From contig NW_003314262.1 of assembly GCF_000143415.4 (NCBI RefSeq), positions 1,816,317-1,880,316 on the forward strand: DNA of 64,000 nucleotides. The letters run 5' to 3'. Made by a program: the position numbers and the translations under genes. The notes under the pieces were generated by a model. The model worked only from the letters and a program-made list of their open reading frames with translations. It ran no database searches and had not been told where the DNA came from. How positions within the stretch are numbered: position 1 is the first letter of the stretch; each line of letters begins with the position of its first letter. The DNA is from Selaginella moellendorffii. Taxonomy: Eukaryota > Streptophyta > Lycopodiopsida > Selaginellales > Selaginellaceae. Shown in pieces: positions 24,352-34,020 of this stretch.

Positions 24352-24693
24352 AGAAGAAACATCGAACGAAAGAGCTCTTCGATCATATGGGTCGATCCTT
24401 CTCTCTTTTTTGGTTCCTGGAGTTCATCAAAAGCTACTTTCTAAAAGTTTCTCTATAGATTTTGTTAGATCCATCGCTGCCGTTAATTGGATTTTGTCAG
24501 ATCCATTGCTACCGTTGATTGTTTTGGGCTCATCGTGGCCGTTGCTCTTGGCGCCAAGCCAAGTGTTAGAAAATCTTGGCGGTGGATCTCCAGTGAACCG
24601 CAATTTACCTCCATCTCATCCCAAGAGCCATGGAGCGATGGCGCAGCAGGGCATTAGGGAAATCTTTCCGCGGCAGCGGCAGTGGCGGCAGCG
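24352..24693. other. eL15 3' region and IQUB-like 5' leader
   Basis: No independent gene is seen. Two ATGs (24630 and 24641) open short frames that overlap the IQUB-like start at 24694 in the other two phases, so they may be uORFs if they are transcribed. Confidence 0.5.
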
Positions 24694-26666
24694 ATGGAGG
24701 TGGATCTCACCGACATGGAGGTCTCGGACAACGAAGGCGAAGGGCCTGAATCCAGCGGCGCGCTTGGGGTTGCATCGTCAACGCTCAAGCCGGTAGTGGA
24801 GCTCGTCATGGCGCCCGTGGAGGCGCTGGAATCCGTGAATTCGGCGTCCACGTCGGGGAAATCCAAGGATGGGACGCCGTCGCAGAAGGAGATTCTTGTG
24901 GAGGTGAAGAGCCAGGAGAATCGAGACGATGATTCTTCGCTGAGGCCGGTCATGGTGGATTTGCAGCAGATGAGGCCGTTGCCGTATCGAGGAGGATTTT
25001 TGGACAAGAGAAATGGTACGTTTTTAGTTTTTCTTTGTTGCTATCTTGTGCGTGTATTCTAGAACCAACCTATAGCTCATTCGTGATCCATCTTTAGTGA
25101 AGCTTGCTCTTCCATTCACATAGTTTAGAGTCTTCATCCTGAGCTTCAGAAACTCTGGTAAAAGTTTGTGTTCTTAGTATCGTTTTGAGTGTAATGCCTT
25201 TTGCTATCCATATAGTTTTGTGTTGTGACCGTGCATGCTATCCATATGGTTTTGCGTTGTGATTATAGTGTGATGGGCTAACATGAAAAACATCTTCAGG
25301 CACCAAGTACCTCCATGCTGGAATGCAGACGGACAGAAAGCCAAAGCCCAAGAAGAACATCCAAATGTTTAGCCGAACCACTCAGAAGTGCTTGATGAGG
25401 AACCAAAACTGGAACACTATCCGGGAGACCTTCACTCAGATGGATCGCAGGGACCTTATTCTGGACTGGAGCAGAGACTATGCTCGTGTTCCGGGAAGAT
25501 ATGTTGATTCTATTGAATGGGAACAGATTCGTCGTCGGGCTTCCATCGTTATTCAAAAGTACACTCGGAGGTGGATCGCCCAACGAAACGCTGACAGGAT
25601 ACGAGGGTTTGTCAAGTCCAGGCTTGAGGTTTGCTTTCAGGGCCAAGGCTTCATTCGGAACTTGATAAGAGCTGACGTTGCTCTCTCCAGTTTTTCGAAG
25701 ACCAAGAGAAGACTCAGAAGGTCCAAGAAGAAGACGCTTTGCAGCGTGAAATTGAGAGAAGAATGTGTCCACGGACTAGTGCAGACTTTGCCATCCTCTA
25801 TGAGGAGCTCGAGGCATGGAGAGTCCAGGTAAGGCTTTTTAGTGAATTTTTTTTCTTTTTAATTTACTCACACGTTTTCTCGTGTTTTGCAGGAAATGGA
25901 GAAGCTTAATGCATGCAATTATGGCTACAATGAACGGGTGAACGCACTCCGGGAGCTCTTAACTAAGGTTAGTCACAGAAGAGAGAAAAAATATAGATTT
26001 GATGTCTATCGTGTGATTCTTGCAGGAATTGAAGCTCTTGACTGCAATTGATAAGCTGAGAGCTACTGCCGCGAAGGCAAATCGAAAGGATCGGATCAAA
26101 AGAACCATGCTAAAGATGTGTGCTCCCAAAGTCTGGGAACTCACTAATGGCAAGACGGTGCAAGTTCGGACTCCTGCTACAGCTCGTGCGTCGGACTTGA
26201 TGCATGTAAAGTATCAACCTCTGCTGATTTCTTTCTTTTTCTTTCTCATTGGAATGACTTTCTTGTGCACAGCTTTACACAGCTCTAGGAAAGGAGGTCA
26301 CTAACATCGACGAGAGAATGGCTGTCCTTGGATACGTCAAGTGGACTGTACAAGAGTTTACGAATCCTCTCACGAAGGAGATCTTGCTACTGATAGAGAG
26401 AGAGGCGGACCTTATGTATAGGAACCGGCCAGCTAAGTCGCTTGTTGGTCTCCGGCATCGCATTCTCGCACTCTTTCTTCACGTAAGTCACTCACGCTAC
26501 ACTACTTGCCGTTCTCACAAACGCTTTGCTACAGTTTATCGAGACCCCCGAGTTTAATCCAGAGGCAGCCGCACACCAGTACGTACACAACGACTATGAT
26601 TTCAAGCAGAAGCAATCCATGCTCCGGAGGGATCAACCGCTAGAGCTGAGCCAAAAAGCCTCGTAG
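24694..26666 (+). CDS. IQUB: IQUB-like ciliary radial-spoke protein (7 exons)
   Basis: Exons 24694-25015, 25300-25628, 25691-25828, 25893-25967, 26026-26205, 26273-26482 and 26535-26666 give 1,386 nt, 461 residues. Phases are consistent throughout. After an acidic N-terminus come PLPYRGGFLDKRNGTKYLHA and the Gln-Thr-rich MQTDRK...SRTTQK stretch. A VPGRY...IRRRASIVIQKYTRRW segment contains an IQ (calmodulin-binding) motif near residues 185-200. Then follow EIERRMCPRTSADFAILYEE, a long helical region, and a conserved tail (IDERMAVLGYVKWTVQ, RHRILALFLHFIETPEFNP). This order matches vertebrate IQUB and algal FAP253, associated with radial spoke 1 of motile cilia. The ubiquitin-like domain that precedes these blocks in animal IQUB is not recognisable here, and the protein is shorter. 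The neighbouring dynein supports a sperm-flagellum role. Confidence 0.87.
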
Positions 26667-26715
26667 ACACTGCCTTGAAGGAGCTGGAAGTTCTTCGTCT
26701 CCGGCCACGCGGTAG

Positions 26716-26949
26716 CTATTTCTCTATCAACTGGTTCAGGGTCTCCATGACAAAGTCAGTAAAGGCACGCTGTTCTCGGGCTTCTCGAAGCACAGCCATG
26801 GCGCTCAGCCGGGTGAAAAACTCACGCTGGAACTCGAGCTCGATCTGGGACAACGAGGGATCTGGAATGGCAGCGTCGCCAGAAGGCCGATCAAGGCATG
26901 TTGGTCGCCAAGAAAGTGGAAAAAGGGATGGAGAACGTAGCGCCGCCAT
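26716..26949 (-). CDS. Small uncharacterised protein (77 aa)
   Basis: An intact frame in a good start context (gtaATGGCG) encodes 77 residues. The N-terminal third is Ser/Pro-rich and could be a targeting sequence. The rest is a charged amphipathic helix region (IELEFQREFFTRLSAMAVLR, then AFTDFVMETLNQLIEK). The stop lies 49 bp from that of the convergent IQUB-like gene, in keeping with local gene density. I do not recognise the family. The helical, non-random C-terminal part favours a real gene. Confidence 0.5.
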   Translation of the reverse strand: MAALRSPSLFPLSWRPTCLDRPSGDAAIPDPSLSQIELEFQREFFTRLSAMAVLREAREQRAFTDFVMETLNQLIEK

Positions 26950-27600
26950 TACATCTATCCGTTGGATAAATCTTACAAGTTAGTTGATAAAGTACTTCAG
27001 CTGAAAAGCTTTACCATGGAAAACAAGCAGAGATGTCGATTTCGATTTATAGCTCGCCATTGCCACCTCACTTCCTTGCAAACAAAACCAAAACTTATAG
27101 AAAGTCCTCCTTTCATTTTTATTCCTTTTTCTTTGGCCTCAAAAACGACCGACAAATTAAAAGACAACATCAAACATAAGAGCTCGTCCTGTTCTCGAGT
27201 GGACCGGGCGTCTTTTAGGAGTCCTGTGAATCCAGCATTGCGAGCACGCATTTCCCTGGAGAAAATTCGTGTATGAAACAGAAATTTCCTGGAGCAAATG
27301 CTTCAGTACGGGCAAATGCGAGTGAGGTCCGCTCAGGCATGTAATCATTCATAAGAACAGATCATAGCATGAAGAGAAAAACTTCCGTACAAAGAGGCCG
27401 TGACGTGGCGCGCTGGCCGCCGATAGTTGACTTAAAGCTTGCGTGGCGAAAGATTACAAGTCAAACTAGTCAACCGTAAAATTACACGCAGAGAGTTGCC
27501 ACTGTCGAGATTCCAAACAAGAGCACGAAGCCAGACAATCTCCTGTGCTTCCGGAAGAAGCATTTCTCGGCTGTCACCCGAAAAAAAAAAATTGTTTATT
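26950..27600. other. Intergenic region without recognised gene
   Basis: Overlapping short frames on both strands have low-complexity or atypical composition and none resembles a known protein. It presumably contains the promoter of the 77-aa gene and the 3' region of the next minus-strand gene. Confidence 0.5.
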
Positions 27601-28272
27601 CTACCGCAAAGCTTTCGCAATGTTCAAAAAGAAGAAAACACACTTGCCTGTTGCTATCATCGCCGCCAAGCAAGTCCAAATCGCCACAAGTTTCTCACTG
27701 CTCACAGCTCCTCTGAAAGCCAAAGCTCACGAAACTATATAAGAATGGAGACCAAAAACAAACAGCAAAGAAACTTACAAGCTCACGAACACGGCGGCGG
27801 TGGCGAGGAAGCAAACGAGGCCGAGTCCAACTCCATAGAATTCGATCCCCAGCTTGTCACCATCTTTCCTCATCCATGCCGCGATACAGTATCCCAGATG
27901 GAAAGCCGAGAATGCAAGCAGCACTCTCGCAGCGACGAGGGACGAGTGCTTCTCTCCACTGTTGTTGTTGTCTCCGTGACCACGCCAGCCCCTTCGGTTG
28001 CTTCCATCGTCATTGTTGTTGTTGCCGGATCCCCAATCGTTGCTACTGGTGCTGCAAATCTCCCCCGGCTGCTGGAAGCGCCGGAATCGCCCACCTGGAG
28101 TGAACTCCAGAACTGCGCTCGGCAGCTCTCGGATCACAGCAGGGAAAAACTCTGGCGAAGTGTCGTCTTCTCTGAAGCAAAGCACCGAAGGATGGCGGTG
28201 GCGAGAAGCTCTTGCGTTTGCTCTCGGGAGAAGCGAGCACGTCCTGGCGAAACTGGACAACGAGAGCATCAT
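27601..28272 (-). CDS. Putative organelle-targeted small membrane protein, two exons
   Basis: Exon 28272..27779 and exon 27712..27601 are separated by a 66-bp intron with GTAAGT donor and CTTTCAG acceptor. Phase is preserved and the product is about 201 residues. The N-terminus MMLSLSSFARTCSLLPRANA is rich in Ser/Arg/Ala and nearly free of acidic residues, like a plastid or mitochondrial transit peptide. After LCFREDDTSPEFFPAVIREL and an Asn/Gly/Ser linker (GSGNNNNDDGSN) come two or three hydrophobic segments (VAARVLLAFSAFHLGYCIAA; VGLGLVCFLATAAVFVSL; LVAIWTCLAAMIATG). Without splicing the protein would end a few residues after the second one. I do not recognise the family. Targeting and splicing are inferences. 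Confidence 0.55.
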
Positions 28273-29329
28273 TCTCTTCTGCTGCCGCGCAGAGAGCTCG
28301 ATCGCAATGCCCTGCCGGATGCTCTGCTTTTAATGTACCACGGAGAAACTGGCGTGCTCAGTGCGTACTCTGCTCCTGAGAGAGACAAACTCTAGAAAGA
28401 CATGTAAGGCACTGCTTTACGAAACCAGAAACAGGAAACCGGAGAAAGAAAACTAAAACAAACAAGAGGAAGAAAAGCACCACTTACACAGATGATCCAT
28501 CCGAAGTTGACATGGAACTTGAAGGCCATCACGCTGGCGGTGTGACGAATCTACCCGAAATGCTCCATGACGCTTGGCCATCGCTCCACAATCTTCTGGT
28601 ACATATACAGCTCTCATGCCAGGCGCATGGCGAGCAAAGTATCGCAAGCTTCCGTGGAGGAAAACTTTGATGGCGCGGTACCATGAAAACACCACTTCCA
28701 TCAATCCGTTTTGCAACGCTCATCAGGACACCGGGAAGGTGCTTCATCGCAACGGCACTGCTGAGAGCGACACTGTAGAGACTAGAATTCACACGAAAGT
28801 TACCCCGTGTTGTGTAGTTTCCCGGCAGTAAACTTGGTCTGTACGTAATGCCGGTTTTCTCGAAGAGTTTCTTCCTTGACACTTCTCTCGATGACCTTTT
28901 GCGCTTTCATCGGATGCACGACCTTTAGACTAAGCCAAACCGTGAGACAAGCAACACTAAGATCGAGAAAACTTTAAAAAGACAAAGAAACTACGGATAT
29001 TGTTTGTAAGTTTTGTTTGAGCCTCCCCGAAAAACAAAAGAAAAAAAAATTGCATGCGTCAATAACTACTTGCGCATCGAGACCACACCGTGCAGGCACA
29101 AGAAAATCGTGAGAGAACATCAGTGTTAAAGCTTACATGCTTTCACATGTCCTTTGTTATTTTTCGTCCAGGCCAACCGAAGGTTCTAAGAATTCTTAGT
29201 GATCAAACAGTCAAGAAGAGAAATAAACACACAAATCGCTCAAGCTTTTGCTCAGAATGTGGCTCTCAATGATACGCATATTTTGCGGCATACCGGTGGA
29301 TCTAAAACCCTAAGCTAGTTTCGAAAAGG
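28273..29329. other. Intergenic region, no convincing gene
   Basis: Several 80-120 codon frames overlap one another on both strands (28453-28882) and none is recognisable. A short minus-strand frame at 28529 starting MAFKFHVNFGWIIC is followed directly by a strong GTAAGT donor. It could be a small upstream exon or a leader exon, but every continuation tried soon meets a stop. 28900-29300 is AT-rich with nothing identified. Confidence 0.45.
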
Positions 29330-30091
29330 TCAATTGGATGGATATTCGCTTTTCCCTGGCAGCAAATCCACTGGAAAGCTCTTTGGAGCGATGGTCAGCT
29401 CTCCCAGCTTCTCGGCCTCCACCGCCAGGCGATTGAATCGCGTCTCGGCGATGACGAGCGCGCGGATGGATCCGCTGCGCAGCGTCACGACTGGGATCTG
29501 CGTGGAGAAGCACTCGTCGATCGTCAGCTCCTCCAGCGCCGGGCAGCACGCCACGAATCTCTCCAGATCGTCGCCGTGGAAGATCACATTGGCGAAGCGG
29601 CATTTCTTGAGCTCCGGGAAGCGGCAGCCCTGGGGGATTCCATCGAAGTACCCAAACTCGAGCGAGAGGGAGGAGAGCCTGGCGCATCTGGAGAGAGAGG
29701 GGAGGAGCTCCGAGAAGGCACAGCCCTTGTTGCTGAGCTTGAGCTCGCGGACGCTGGCGCTAACGTGCTGGATCCACAGCTGGACGGCATTCTCGCACAA
29801 GCAGACGAGCGATGGCTCCGTGGGCGAGAATCGCAGCGATAGCTCGCCGATGCCGCCGCCCTGGACCCTGGAGATGGCCGCCCAGACGATCTTCTCGGCG
29901 TCGAGCGACCTCACCACGCAATCCTGCTTCCACGACTTGGGGAAGTCGAAATGCAGAGCCGGGACGCGCGCCGTCCAGCGCCGCCAGTCCCGCGCCACGG
30001 CCGAGCAGCGCAGCAGCGCCTTGGCGTCCCTGATCTTGGACAGAATGCTGTCGACGATGAGATCGTCGGGGAGAGATTGGAAATCAGCCAT
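29330..30091 (-). CDS. F-box/LRR-type protein
   Basis: Intronless, 253 residues. The N-terminus FQSLPDDLIVDSILSKIRDA...AVARDWRRW is an F-box (residues about 4-45), which binds SKP1 in SCF ubiquitin ligases. It is followed by leucine-rich repeat-like segments (VRELKLSNKGC, ARLSSLSLEFGYFDG, LKKCRFANVIFHGDDLERFV, ALEELTIDECF, IRALVIAETRFNRL), which would bind the substrate. The protein is shorter than typical plant F-box/LRR/FBD proteins and ends without an FBD domain. The start is the first ATG of the frame, and the F-box begins immediately after it. Confidence 0.87.
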   Translation of the reverse strand: MADFQSLPDDLIVDSILSKIRDAKALLRCSAVARDWRRWTARVPALHFDFPKSWKQDCVVRSLDAEKIVWAAISRVQGGGIGELSLRFSPTEPSLVCLCENAVQLWIQHVSASVRELKLSNKGCAFSELLPSLSRCARLSSLSLEFGYFDGIPQGCRFPELKKCRFANVIFHGDDLERFVACCPALEELTIDECFSTQIPVVTLRSGSIRALVIAETRFNRLAVEAEKLGELTIAPKSFPVDLLPGKSEYPSN

Positions 30092-30365
30092 GAGAGATCT
30101 AAGAACTAGTAATCCAAAGAGTCTTGCAAGAACAAGATCACACTCTGTTCGTGGGAAATTTATAGTACCATTGGGCCCTATCGCGATGGGCCACTGCCAG
30201 TGTCGTACGAGTACGTCAAAACTAGCTTATGGTTACTCATCCCCGAGGTCCTGAGTTTTATGGTACTAGCCCACGTGCCCCACGGCCCCCTTCTAGAAGC
30301 TGGTCCATGTGCCATGGAGCCCTAAACCCCTGGTTGACCTAATTTTAAGGTTAGCCACTTCGATC

Positions 30366-30517
30366 TAAGTACCTGGCCCGAGAATGATGCGTTGGAACTA
30401 ATGGACAGTCTCCCTAGTGACATACATCTCATAAAACACTGTCTTCTGGTGAGCGAACTCCATACTCTGTGAACGAGAAGCCACCATCGCTTCTTTCTTT
30501 TTTCCAGGCTCATCCGG
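30366..30517 (-). pseudogene. Decayed fragment of the RRM gene
   Basis: This stretch matches the 3' part of exon 2 and the donor region of the intact RRM gene at 61315-62321 (for example gacagtctccctagtgacat at 30404-30423 and 61711-61730), in the same orientation. It continues after a gap to the Glu-rich segment (ctttcttt..ccaggct). About 150 bp of the source gene remain, with internal deletion and substitutions, so no product is possible. It sits just upstream of the first 2OG-oxygenase copy, whereas the intact RRM gene lies downstream of the second copy. Confidence 0.85.
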
Positions 30518-30622
30518 CATTGTGAAATATTAATAAGACTTCAATGATTACATCATATGAAATTTTTTCACAAACGTAATTTTCGCAACCTCTTTGCTAG
30601 GGTTTTTGGCATGGGAAAGAGG

Positions 30623-33600
30623 ATGGCTGTGGAGCAGCTCAACAAGGCGCTGTGGTGCGACCGCGAGATCTTCGCCACCGGAGGTGAGATTGACGTAGCA
30701 AAGTTTCGGATGCCAGCATCGCTGCATGTGGAGGGTGCCGAGAGGATCAGTCTTCCACTTTCGCCGCTAGGTCTCGCCAAGATAAAGTCCGTGTCCCAGC
30801 AAGCTCCATACGGCCTTGGGGAGAGAACTCTCGTCGACACGGATGTGAGGCGAGCTTGGCAGATCAATCCCGACAAGGTCTCTTGCCCCGATGTTCCAAA
30901 CTTCTTCTCGTCGGTGGCCCGCGACTTGGCCGCTCATGGACTCGCCGCCATGGGGCTGGATTCCACTGCTCTGGAGCTCGACGTCAAGCTCTACAAGCTG
31001 CTGCTCTACGAGGCTGGCGGCCACTTCAAGTTCCACAGGGACACGGAGAAGGAAGATGGCATGTTTGCCACCATGATCTTGCAACTTCCGACGAGCACGG
31101 GACACAGCGGCGCGGCTCTCGCGGTCCGCCAGGGACGGCAGTGCTGCGAGTTTGATTTCTCGGACGGGAGCTCCAGCCACTACTTCTCGACGATCTTCTT
31201 TTGCGACTGCGAGCACCAGCTCAAGGAGGTGACGAGCGGGTCGAGGTTGTGCCTGGTTTTTAGCCTGGTGAGGAACAACGTGGAGTTTATACCCGCGGAG
31301 AACGTCCCGTCGTTCGTCTCGGCTCTTCCCCGAGTGAGAGCTCTCTTCCAGCAATGGGCTGCTGGCACTGGTGATGATCAAGCAGAAGGTGATGATATAG
31401 ATGATGATAACCAGGACGATGATATGAAAGATGATGATGATGAAGACCATAGCAATGATGATAAAGAAGATGTTCAAGACGTCAGCAAGAGAGACAGGAA
31501 GGGTCGTAAGCTACTGGCGGTTCCTTTGGCTCACAAGTACTCAAAGACGAGCCTGTCTTTCGCGGGGCTCAAGGGTCACGACCGCGTGGTGGCCGCTCTC
31601 GTGAGAGCTTGCGAGTTTCTAGAGCTCCATCTCTGCATGCTCACCAAGCATAAGATTGCGGTGGACGAGCCCGAGGTTGAGTACGTGATTGACAATTGGA
31701 TCACGGTGGACGACCAGCCAGCAAAGTTTAAGAAGTGGAACATAGACGTCAAGCAAGAAGTTCTCAGGGCCTCGGCAAAGACAGCAAAGACAGATTACGA
31801 TTATGACGACGAGGACGCTGACGCAATTAGCGAGATTGACTTGTTTGATTTCCTCGAGGACGAGTTCCAAGGAGGGATGCTGGCTGGCAACGAAGGTGGA
31901 ACTGATCAGTACTTCTATCACGTAGCAGTGCTCGTGGTTTGGCCCAAGGACAGCTTCATGAGAACGATCTGCTCGTCGTTGGAGGACGTAGCGTGGGTGC
32001 TGGACTGGATGAGAGAAACTTATGGCAGTGACTTTGCAGCTCCTGGATCACCGTCGAGGGGACACTTGCAGGAGATTGTCACGTCTTTGACACACCGGTT
32101 TGATTCGCTGGCTTCACTTCTCGAAAGGGACTATTACAGCTTTGAGGAGAAACAAGAGCTCTTCCAAGATCCGGCAAAGCTGCTCGAAGTTTGCGTCAAG
32201 TCTGGGCTTAGCGACGAGGTGCTGTCGATCATGAGGAGCTGGGGTGTGGAGCTGATAGACACCAAGGAATTCGCCATTGCCGTGCAAGCTTACGGCTGGG
32301 AGGCTTGCAAGGAGATCATTGCTGGAGTCATCGAGCGCGTGGAGAAGACTCCACCTAGGAAACAAGTATCCTTTCTAAGGCAAGACAAAGGTGGTGAAGC
32401 TCCTGCGTGGCATGCCGCTGTGATGAAGCTGGGAGGCTTTCCTTCGCGGCTGCGGGACCAGGTCGGGTATCAGGACGGGGCCATTGGAGCTGCAAAGCTG
32501 TTGTGTGCCAAGCTCATCGCGATCTCCACCGAGCTCCCGGCCGAGTTCCAGGACAGTTACAAACGGAAAAGAGAAGATGATGGGATCATGCTCTTGGTTG
32601 ATTTTTGCCTCGAATCTGGGCTCCAGGAGGAGGCCTCGCAGATCCTCGCCAAGCTAACTCTCCCGAGGCTGCGCGGCGGAACGCTGGCCAAAGTGATGCA
32701 TTATTTCCCGAGCCGCACCAGTGAAGTGGAGGGAGCCTGGGACGAAAGGAAGAAGATGGCGGAAGCGAAAGCGAAAGCGGAGAAGGAAAACCGTTCCTCT
32801 TACTATGATTATGTCTATTCCGGATCGAAAGGGCTATGTGAGGCGTACGTGGGCGACATGGTGGAGTTTATGCTGGAGCTAGAATCGCTGGGACACCACG
32901 ATGAAGCGCTGCGTTTTGCTGCCAGGCCTTTTCCTTGCGACTGTGCTACACAGAAGTTAACGGATCCGGGAAGGACCAGTCTACAAGAGCACTGGATTGT
33001 GGTTGCACTGCTGCTAAAGCCCGAGGTCATTCTGGGCGACTACATTCTGGGCGAGTACCATCGTTGTGCTGCGATCAACATGATTCAAAAGGCTGCGGGC
33101 TTGGTTGGCTTGAAGAACAACGAGGCGGCCAAGAAGGTGTTGGTCAAGCTTTGCAAGGATGAGGTGGTGGCCACGGCTGATATAGCGGAGATGAGTTCCT
33201 GGATTGAATACCACGGTGCCACCTCCAGCAGCAGACAGAAGGATCGATTTTATGACGACGTTGACAGTGAGGAGAAGGTGTACAAGACTTGGAAGAAGCA
33301 GAAGAAGTTTTTCGAGCTCTTGCTATGGCTGGAGGACGAGGAGTTGCTGGGAGCGATGGTGGAGTGCGTGAGCAAGAGGGCGAATCTGTTGAGGAGGATG
33401 CTGGAGAGGGAGGAGGAGCTCGTGAAAGAGGCCGTGAACCTTGGGGATGGCGTGAAGAGGGCGATGAAGAAGCTTGTGGAGGTGAGGATGGAGTATGTGT
33501 CGAGGGAGCCGAGCTTGGGCGACGTGGTGGAGAGCTTGACGCCGGCGTCCAAGAGGCTCAAGCTCTGCGGCGAAGTCGATGTTCGCCAGGCGATTGACAA

Positions 33601-33712
33601 TCCTCGGCAGCAGCGGCGAGTTTACGAGATGGTGGTGGAGAATTGGAAAGGCGATAGTGCCGCGAGATTGATCGAGATAGAGAAGCTTCAAGCGCTCTAC
33701 CAAATGCTTTGA
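30623..33712 (+). CDS. Large 2-oxoglutarate/Fe(II) oxygenase-domain protein, copy 1
   Basis: Intronless frame. In-frame Mets occur at 30557, 30611 and 30623. I choose 30623 (MAVEQLNKALWCDREIF) because nucleotide identity with copy 2 begins there. The N-terminal ~250 residues form a prolyl-4-hydroxylase-like double-stranded beta-helix domain. Metal ligands are in FHRDTEKEDG (His codon 31034, Asp codon 31040) and CDCEHQLKE (His codon 31214). The 2OG-binding Arg lies ten residues later (codon 31244), the canonical HxD...H...R spacing. An Asp/Glu-rich run (31372-31475) follows, then about 700 mostly helical residues ending LQALYQML, in which I recognise no domain. Catalytic residues are intact, so activity is plausible but the substrate is unknown. 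A 25-residue segment around 32340-32410 is absent from copy 2. Confidence 0.85.
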   Translation: MAVEQLNKALWCDREIFATGGEIDVAKFRMPASLHVEGAERISLPLSPLGLAKIKSVSQQAPYGLGERTLVDTDVRRAWQINPDKVSCPDVPNFFSSVARDLAAHGLAAMGLDSTALELDVKLYKLLLYEAGGHFKFHRDTEKEDGMFATMILQLPTSTGHSGAALAVRQGRQCCEFDFSDGSSSHYFSTIFFCDCEHQLKEVTSGSRLCLVFSLVRNNVEFIPAENVPSFVSALPRVRALFQQWAAGTGDDQAEGDDIDDDNQDDDMKDDDDEDHSNDDKEDVQDVSKRDRKGRKLLAVPLAHKYSKTSLSFAGLKGHDRVVAALVRACEFLELHLCMLTKHKIAVDEPEVEYVIDNWITVDDQPAKFKKWNIDVKQEVLRASAKTAKTDYDYDDEDADAISEIDLFDFLEDEFQGGMLAGNEGGTDQYFYHVAVLVVWPKDSFMRTICSSLEDVAWVLDWMRETYGSDFAAPGSPSRGHLQEIVTSLTHRFDSLASLLERDYYSFEEKQELFQDPAKLLEVCVKSGLSDEVLSIMRSWGVELIDTKEFAIAVQAYGWEACKEIIAGVIERVEKTPPRKQVSFLRQDKGGEAPAWHAAVMKLGGFPSRLRDQVGYQDGAIGAAKLLCAKLIAISTELPAEFQDSYKRKREDDGIMLLVDFCLESGLQEEASQILAKLTLPRLRGGTLAKVMHYFPSRTSEVEGAWDERKKMAEAKAKAEKENRSSYYDYVYSGSKGLCEAYVGDMVEFMLELESLGHHDEALRFAARPFPCDCATQKLTDPGRTSLQEHWIVVALLLKPEVILGDYILGEYHRCAAINMIQKAAGLVGLKNNEAAKKVLVKLCKDEVVATADIAEMSSWIEYHGATSSSRQKDRFYDDVDSEEKVYKTWKKQKKFFELLLWLEDEELLGAMVECVSKRANLLRRMLEREEELVKEAVNLGDGVKRAMKKLVEVRMEYVSREPSLGDVVESLTPASKRLKLCGEVDVRQAIDNPRQQRRVYEMVVENWKGDSAARLIEIEKLQALYQML

Positions 33713-33779
33713 CGATTTGGTTCTTCCTTTTGCTCTAATTAAATTTTCATAGAATATACTATCATTTCAAAACCCGTTG

Positions 33780-34000
33780 AACCAGCAGTAACCAGCAGTA
33801 CATTTATAGTCCACTGTCTTGCTCTTCTGCCGGCTCAAGAGCATAATTCACGATTCATTTCAAAAGAAGCTGTCCTAGAGCTTTAACCATTGACAGAACA
33901 AATTTGGCGATTGATAATTATCATGACATCTTTGCACATGCTTAAATGGTGGTGCTTTTGCCAGCATTAGCGTTTCTACTAATGTTAGAGGTATGCTATT
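33780..34000 (-). pseudogene. Decayed fragment of the RING-finger gene
   Basis: Sequence such as gttctgccggctcaagag (62803-62820 in the intact gene) and tgcttctgccagcattagag (62980-62999) recurs here in altered form (33815-33842; 33950-33990), in the same order and orientation. Coding capacity is lost. It follows copy 1 of the oxygenase directly; the ~1.5 kb between the equivalent points in locus 2, which carries the RRM gene, is missing. Confidence 0.8.
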
Positions 34001-34020
34001 AGAAAAAGAAATAATCAAAT

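Noticed and set aside
24095-24796. 233-codon plus-strand frame
   Set aside because: Runs through eL15 exon 4 in the wrong phase and into the IQUB-like leader; low-complexity Ser/Arg product.
27439-28395. 318-codon plus-strand frame
   Set aside because: Lacks domain-like features, while the opposite strand has transit-like and hydrophobic segments plus good splice sites; I kept the minus-strand gene.
28453-28882. Overlapping frames of 85-117 codons on both strands
   Set aside because: Several compete in the same interval, none recognisable, no supporting splice pattern.
29334-30254. 306-codon plus-strand frame
   Set aside because: Antisense to the F-box gene, which has a clear F-box and leucine-rich segments.
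30767-31477. 236-codon minus-strand frame (and its copy at 58255-59001)
   Set aside because: Antisense to the oxygenase domain; the Ile-rich end is the complement of the Asp/Glu run.
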